64,000 bases of DNA, from the IMG/VR virus record IMGVR_UViG_3300032116_014198, positions 1 to 64,000 of that record. One strand, written 5' to 3'. This DNA is from a virus. Shown piece after piece: positions 61,993-64,000 of the stretch (its first letter is position 1; each line of letters begins with the position of its first letter). The notes under the pieces were generated by a model. It saw nothing but the letters and a program-made list of their open reading frames with translations, was not told the DNA's origin and searched no databases. The translations under genes and the position numbers were made by a program.

Positions 61993-62835
61993 ATGGCATT
62001 AAGTTATATTGGTGGTAAAAGTAGAATAGGAAAATGGATAAATGAATTTTATCCAAAAGACATGGAAACATACGTAGAAACATTTGGTGGAATGTTTTGG
62101 TGTTTTTTTAATATGGATTTAAAAAAATTTCCAAATTTAAAAGAAGTTGTTTATAACGACTTTAATCCTCTAAATTACAATCTATTTAGATGTATTCAGA
62201 ACCCTTCAGAACTATTAAAAGCTGTAAACAACATACCATGTCAACAACGTGGTGAAAGCGTAACGCCATTAATTTACAAAGAACAATTTGATACATTCCA
62301 AAAAGAATTGTACGCATCTGGATTTACAGTAAATTATCCTGATTATGAAGTTGCCGCAAAATACGCATACATTCTTACATCAATCTTTAGCGGTTCAAAA
62401 CCTGAATCATCTGGGTTTATTGACTTGAAAGGTAATTACAAATCAAAGTTTTTGACATTTAGGGACAAGTTAAGTAAACCTGATTGGGTTGAACACTTCA
62501 ACAAAATAACAAAAGTTGAAAATATGGACTTTGCTGATGTTATTAAAAAGTATGACTCTGAATCTACTTACATTTATTTGGACCCACCGTATTGGAAAAC
62601 TGAAAACTATTATTCTAATCATGACTTTGACCGTGAAGACCACGAAAGGTTGGCAAAAGTATTACATGATGTTAAAGGTAAGTTTTCGTTGTCATATTAT
62701 GACTTTGAATTGTTACACACATGGTTTCCTGAATCAGAATACACTTGGAAAATGAAAGAGTTTGCTAAGGCGGCTTCTGCAAAAAAAGGTGTAACACAAA
62801 ATATGGGACAAGAATTATTGATTATGAACTATTAA
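61993..62835 (+). CDS. dam: Dam-type (D12 class) DNA adenine-N6 methyltransferase
   Basis: 280 residues. SYIGGKSRIGKWI is the N-terminal SAM-binding element, TYVETFGGMFWCFFNM follows, VVYNDFNPLNYNLF has the acidic SAM-ribose residue, and YIYLDPPYWKTENYY has the catalytic DPPY at 197-200. It probably methylates adenine in phage DNA to evade host restriction. GATC specificity is usual for the family but cannot be read from the sequence. It starts three bases after the homing endonuclease. Confidence 0.9.
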   Translation: MALSYIGGKSRIGKWINEFYPKDMETYVETFGGMFWCFFNMDLKKFPNLKEVVYNDFNPLNYNLFRCIQNPSELLKAVNNIPCQQRGESVTPLIYKEQFDTFQKELYASGFTVNYPDYEVAAKYAYILTSIFSGSKPESSGFIDLKGNYKSKFLTFRDKLSKPDWVEHFNKITKVENMDFADVIKKYDSESTYIYLDPPYWKTENYYSNHDFDREDHERLAKVLHDVKGKFSLSYYDFELLHTWFPESEYTWKMKEFAKAASAKKGVTQNMGQELLIMNY

Positions 62836-62852
62836 TTTTCTACTTATTAAGA

Positions 62853-62860
62853 TATTTATT
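62853..62860 (+). promoter_or_regulatory. TATTTATA-type motif before the last gene
   Basis: TATTTATT 19 bases before the ATG at 62880. Confidence 0.4.
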
Positions 62861-62879
62861 TTAAAAGATATTCTAAATT

Positions 62880-64000
62880 ATGAAATTCACAGAAATGTTA
62901 AAAACTATCATCAATGAAGATGTTCGTTCAGAACTCTTCTTGAAGAAGTTTACTGAGCCAACAGTTGATAAAAAAACAGGTAAAAAAATTAGACCTGTTT
63001 TGACACCTAATGAGTTATTGATATTAATTGCCAATGACCCAACATCAAGAGTTGAGGAAAATCCTGAAAATTTTAACCAAGTTAAAAAGACTGGTGGATA
63101 TGTTCAATGGATGATTAATCAAATTAAAAGATTACGTCCTGAAGGTGTTGGTAAAAATATTACAGGAGAATCACAAGGAAGAATTGATTTATTTTTTGAG
63201 GATTTATATAAGGTTAAAGATGATTTAATTAAATTTGAAAGATTCAAGAATCAATTACCTGTTGACAAAAGAGATATTAATAAATTGACCTCAGACGAAC
63301 TTTATGATTTGGTTAAAGATTTTTCATTAGAAAAAGCGACAACAACTAAAGCAGAAAGAAAAGATGCTAAATATTCACATCCTGGTGGTTCATTTGAAGT
63401 TGAAACACCAAACTATGTAATTACAAAAATTACAAGAACAGATGAATTGGGTAAAGAAGCGGCTTGTTTCTACGGTGGTCAAAATAAAGAAACAAGATGG
63501 TGCACATCAGCACCTGGTTTGTCTTATTTTGAAAGATATATTAAAGACGGTCCATTGTACCAAGTTTACGACAAAAACTCTGAACCATCAAAAGATACAG
63601 GATTACCATCAAATAGATGGCAATTCCATTTCCAAAGTTGTCAGTTCATGGATAAGGATGACCGTTCAATTAACTTGGTTGAGTTTTTGAATAAAACGGA
63701 CAAAGAAGTTAAAGAATACTTCAAACCTCAGTTCATGGAAAATATGACCAAGAGCTCAGGTAAAGGAGGAACATCGGTTGATGTTGAATTCCCAAGAAGC
63801 CCAGCGGCACAATTTATTGCGTTATATGGATTTGATGAGTTCTTTGAATCATTACCTGATACTATTACAAAAATGGATTTCTCAGGTGGAAATTCAGGTT
63901 CACAAGGTTTCCCATTACCAAAGGCGATCGGTAGATTAACTAATCTTGAAGGACTTCACATTGATGGATTGATTAGTGAATTACCATCTGAAATATGTGA
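62880..64000 (+). CDS. Leucine-rich-repeat protein with WCTS motif, 3' partial
   Basis: 373 codons are visible and the frame runs off the window. The N-terminus is MKFTEMLKTIINEDVRSELF, ending I-N-E. A helical region follows. The domain at about 180-250 has CFYGGQNKETRWCTSAPGLS, then YFERYIKDGPLYQVYDKNS and WQFHFQSCQFMDKDDRSINL, a phage domain I know by its W-C-T-S/A motif but cannot name functionally. The last visible part (AIGRLTNLEGLHIDGLISEL) looks like the start of leucine-rich repeats. The head-targeting-like start suggests a packaged protein. Confidence 0.65.
   Translation, partial: MKFTEMLKTIINEDVRSELFLKKFTEPTVDKKTGKKIRPVLTPNELLILIANDPTSRVEENPENFNQVKKTGGYVQWMINQIKRLRPEGVGKNITGESQGRIDLFFEDLYKVKDDLIKFERFKNQLPVDKRDINKLTSDELYDLVKDFSLEKATTTKAERKDAKYSHPGGSFEVETPNYVITKITRTDELGKEAACFYGGQNKETRWCTSAPGLSYFERYIKDGPLYQVYDKNSEPSKDTGLPSNRWQFHFQSCQFMDKDDRSINLVEFLNKTDKEVKEYFKPQFMENMTKSSGKGGTSVDVEFPRSPAAQFIALYGFDEFFESLPDTITKMDFSGGNSGSQGFPLPKAIGRLTNLEGLHIDGLISELPSEIC

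Overview
The window is 64 kb of an AT-rich, densely packed tailed-phage genome. It carries phage adhesin and fibre genes, a T4-like replication/recombination module (Mre11/Rad50-type pair, primase with zinc finger and TOPRIM, RuvC-like nuclease, Dam-type methylase), a sigma factor, an amidase with spanin-like genes, and a homing endonuclease. No terminase, portal or major capsid gene is visible. The host is most likely a member of the Bacteroidota. Two stretches match the Bacteroidota housekeeping promoter (TTTG, 19-20 nt, TAnnTTTG), a virion protein contains SprB-type repeats, the sigma factor resembles the Bacteroidota primary sigma, and an Hc1-type histone H1-like protein of a kind common in that phylum is encoded. 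Shine-Dalgarno sequences are generally not evident.

Layout. 1-3984: end of a very long collagen-like fibre with an S74 self-cleaving chaperone, then two small probable virion proteins. 4034-4633: a 2-oxoglutarate/Fe(II) oxygenase. 4624-21145 (minus strand): 16 tightly coupled genes forming a glycan operon with an HldD-type heptose epimerase, a GT9 enzyme, two proteins with an autotransporter-heptosyltransferase (BAHT/TibC-like) module, GT2 and GT4 enzymes, FkbM methyltransferases, a carbamoyltransferase, a PglD/NeuD acyltransferase, a DegT-like protein, an SGNH protein and DUF6165. 21207-27957: three paralogous lectin-domain adhesins. 28228-35365: a second, plus-strand block of seven glycosyltransferase-like genes (GT60, GT11-like, GT10, two HtrL/YibB-like, two unassigned GT-A-like). 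35397-42418: cysteine-rich, Pro-Thr-rich and SprB-like virion proteins and a large baseplate/fibre-like protein. 42427-42646: a noncoding RNA with its own host-type promoter and terminator. 42668-50346: replication and recombination. 50351-52233: small regulatory genes and the sigma factor. 52264-55077: membrane, lysis and spanin-like genes. 55085-57587: probable head-associated proteins. 57635-60955: small genes, an Hc1-like protein and DnaJ. 61161-64000: an RHH protein, a LAGLIDADG endonuclease, a Dam-type methylase and the start of a leucine-rich-repeat protein.

The main result is that about 23 genes (over a third of the window) look devoted to building and attaching decorated glycans. They lie between and beside proteins whose Ser/Thr-rich or Pro/Thr-rich repeats would be natural acceptors. 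The combination of an ADP-heptose epimerase, heptosyltransferases of the protein-O-glycosylating type, a prolyl-hydroxylase-like oxygenase and a GT60 enzyme suggests a phage-encoded virion glycosylation system. This is inferred from gene content and position only.

A recurring octamer, TATTTATA, lies 4-20 nt upstream of start codons at the heads of transcription units on both strands. It is probably a phage-specific promoter element, distinct from the host-type promoters of the noncoding RNA and one small gene.
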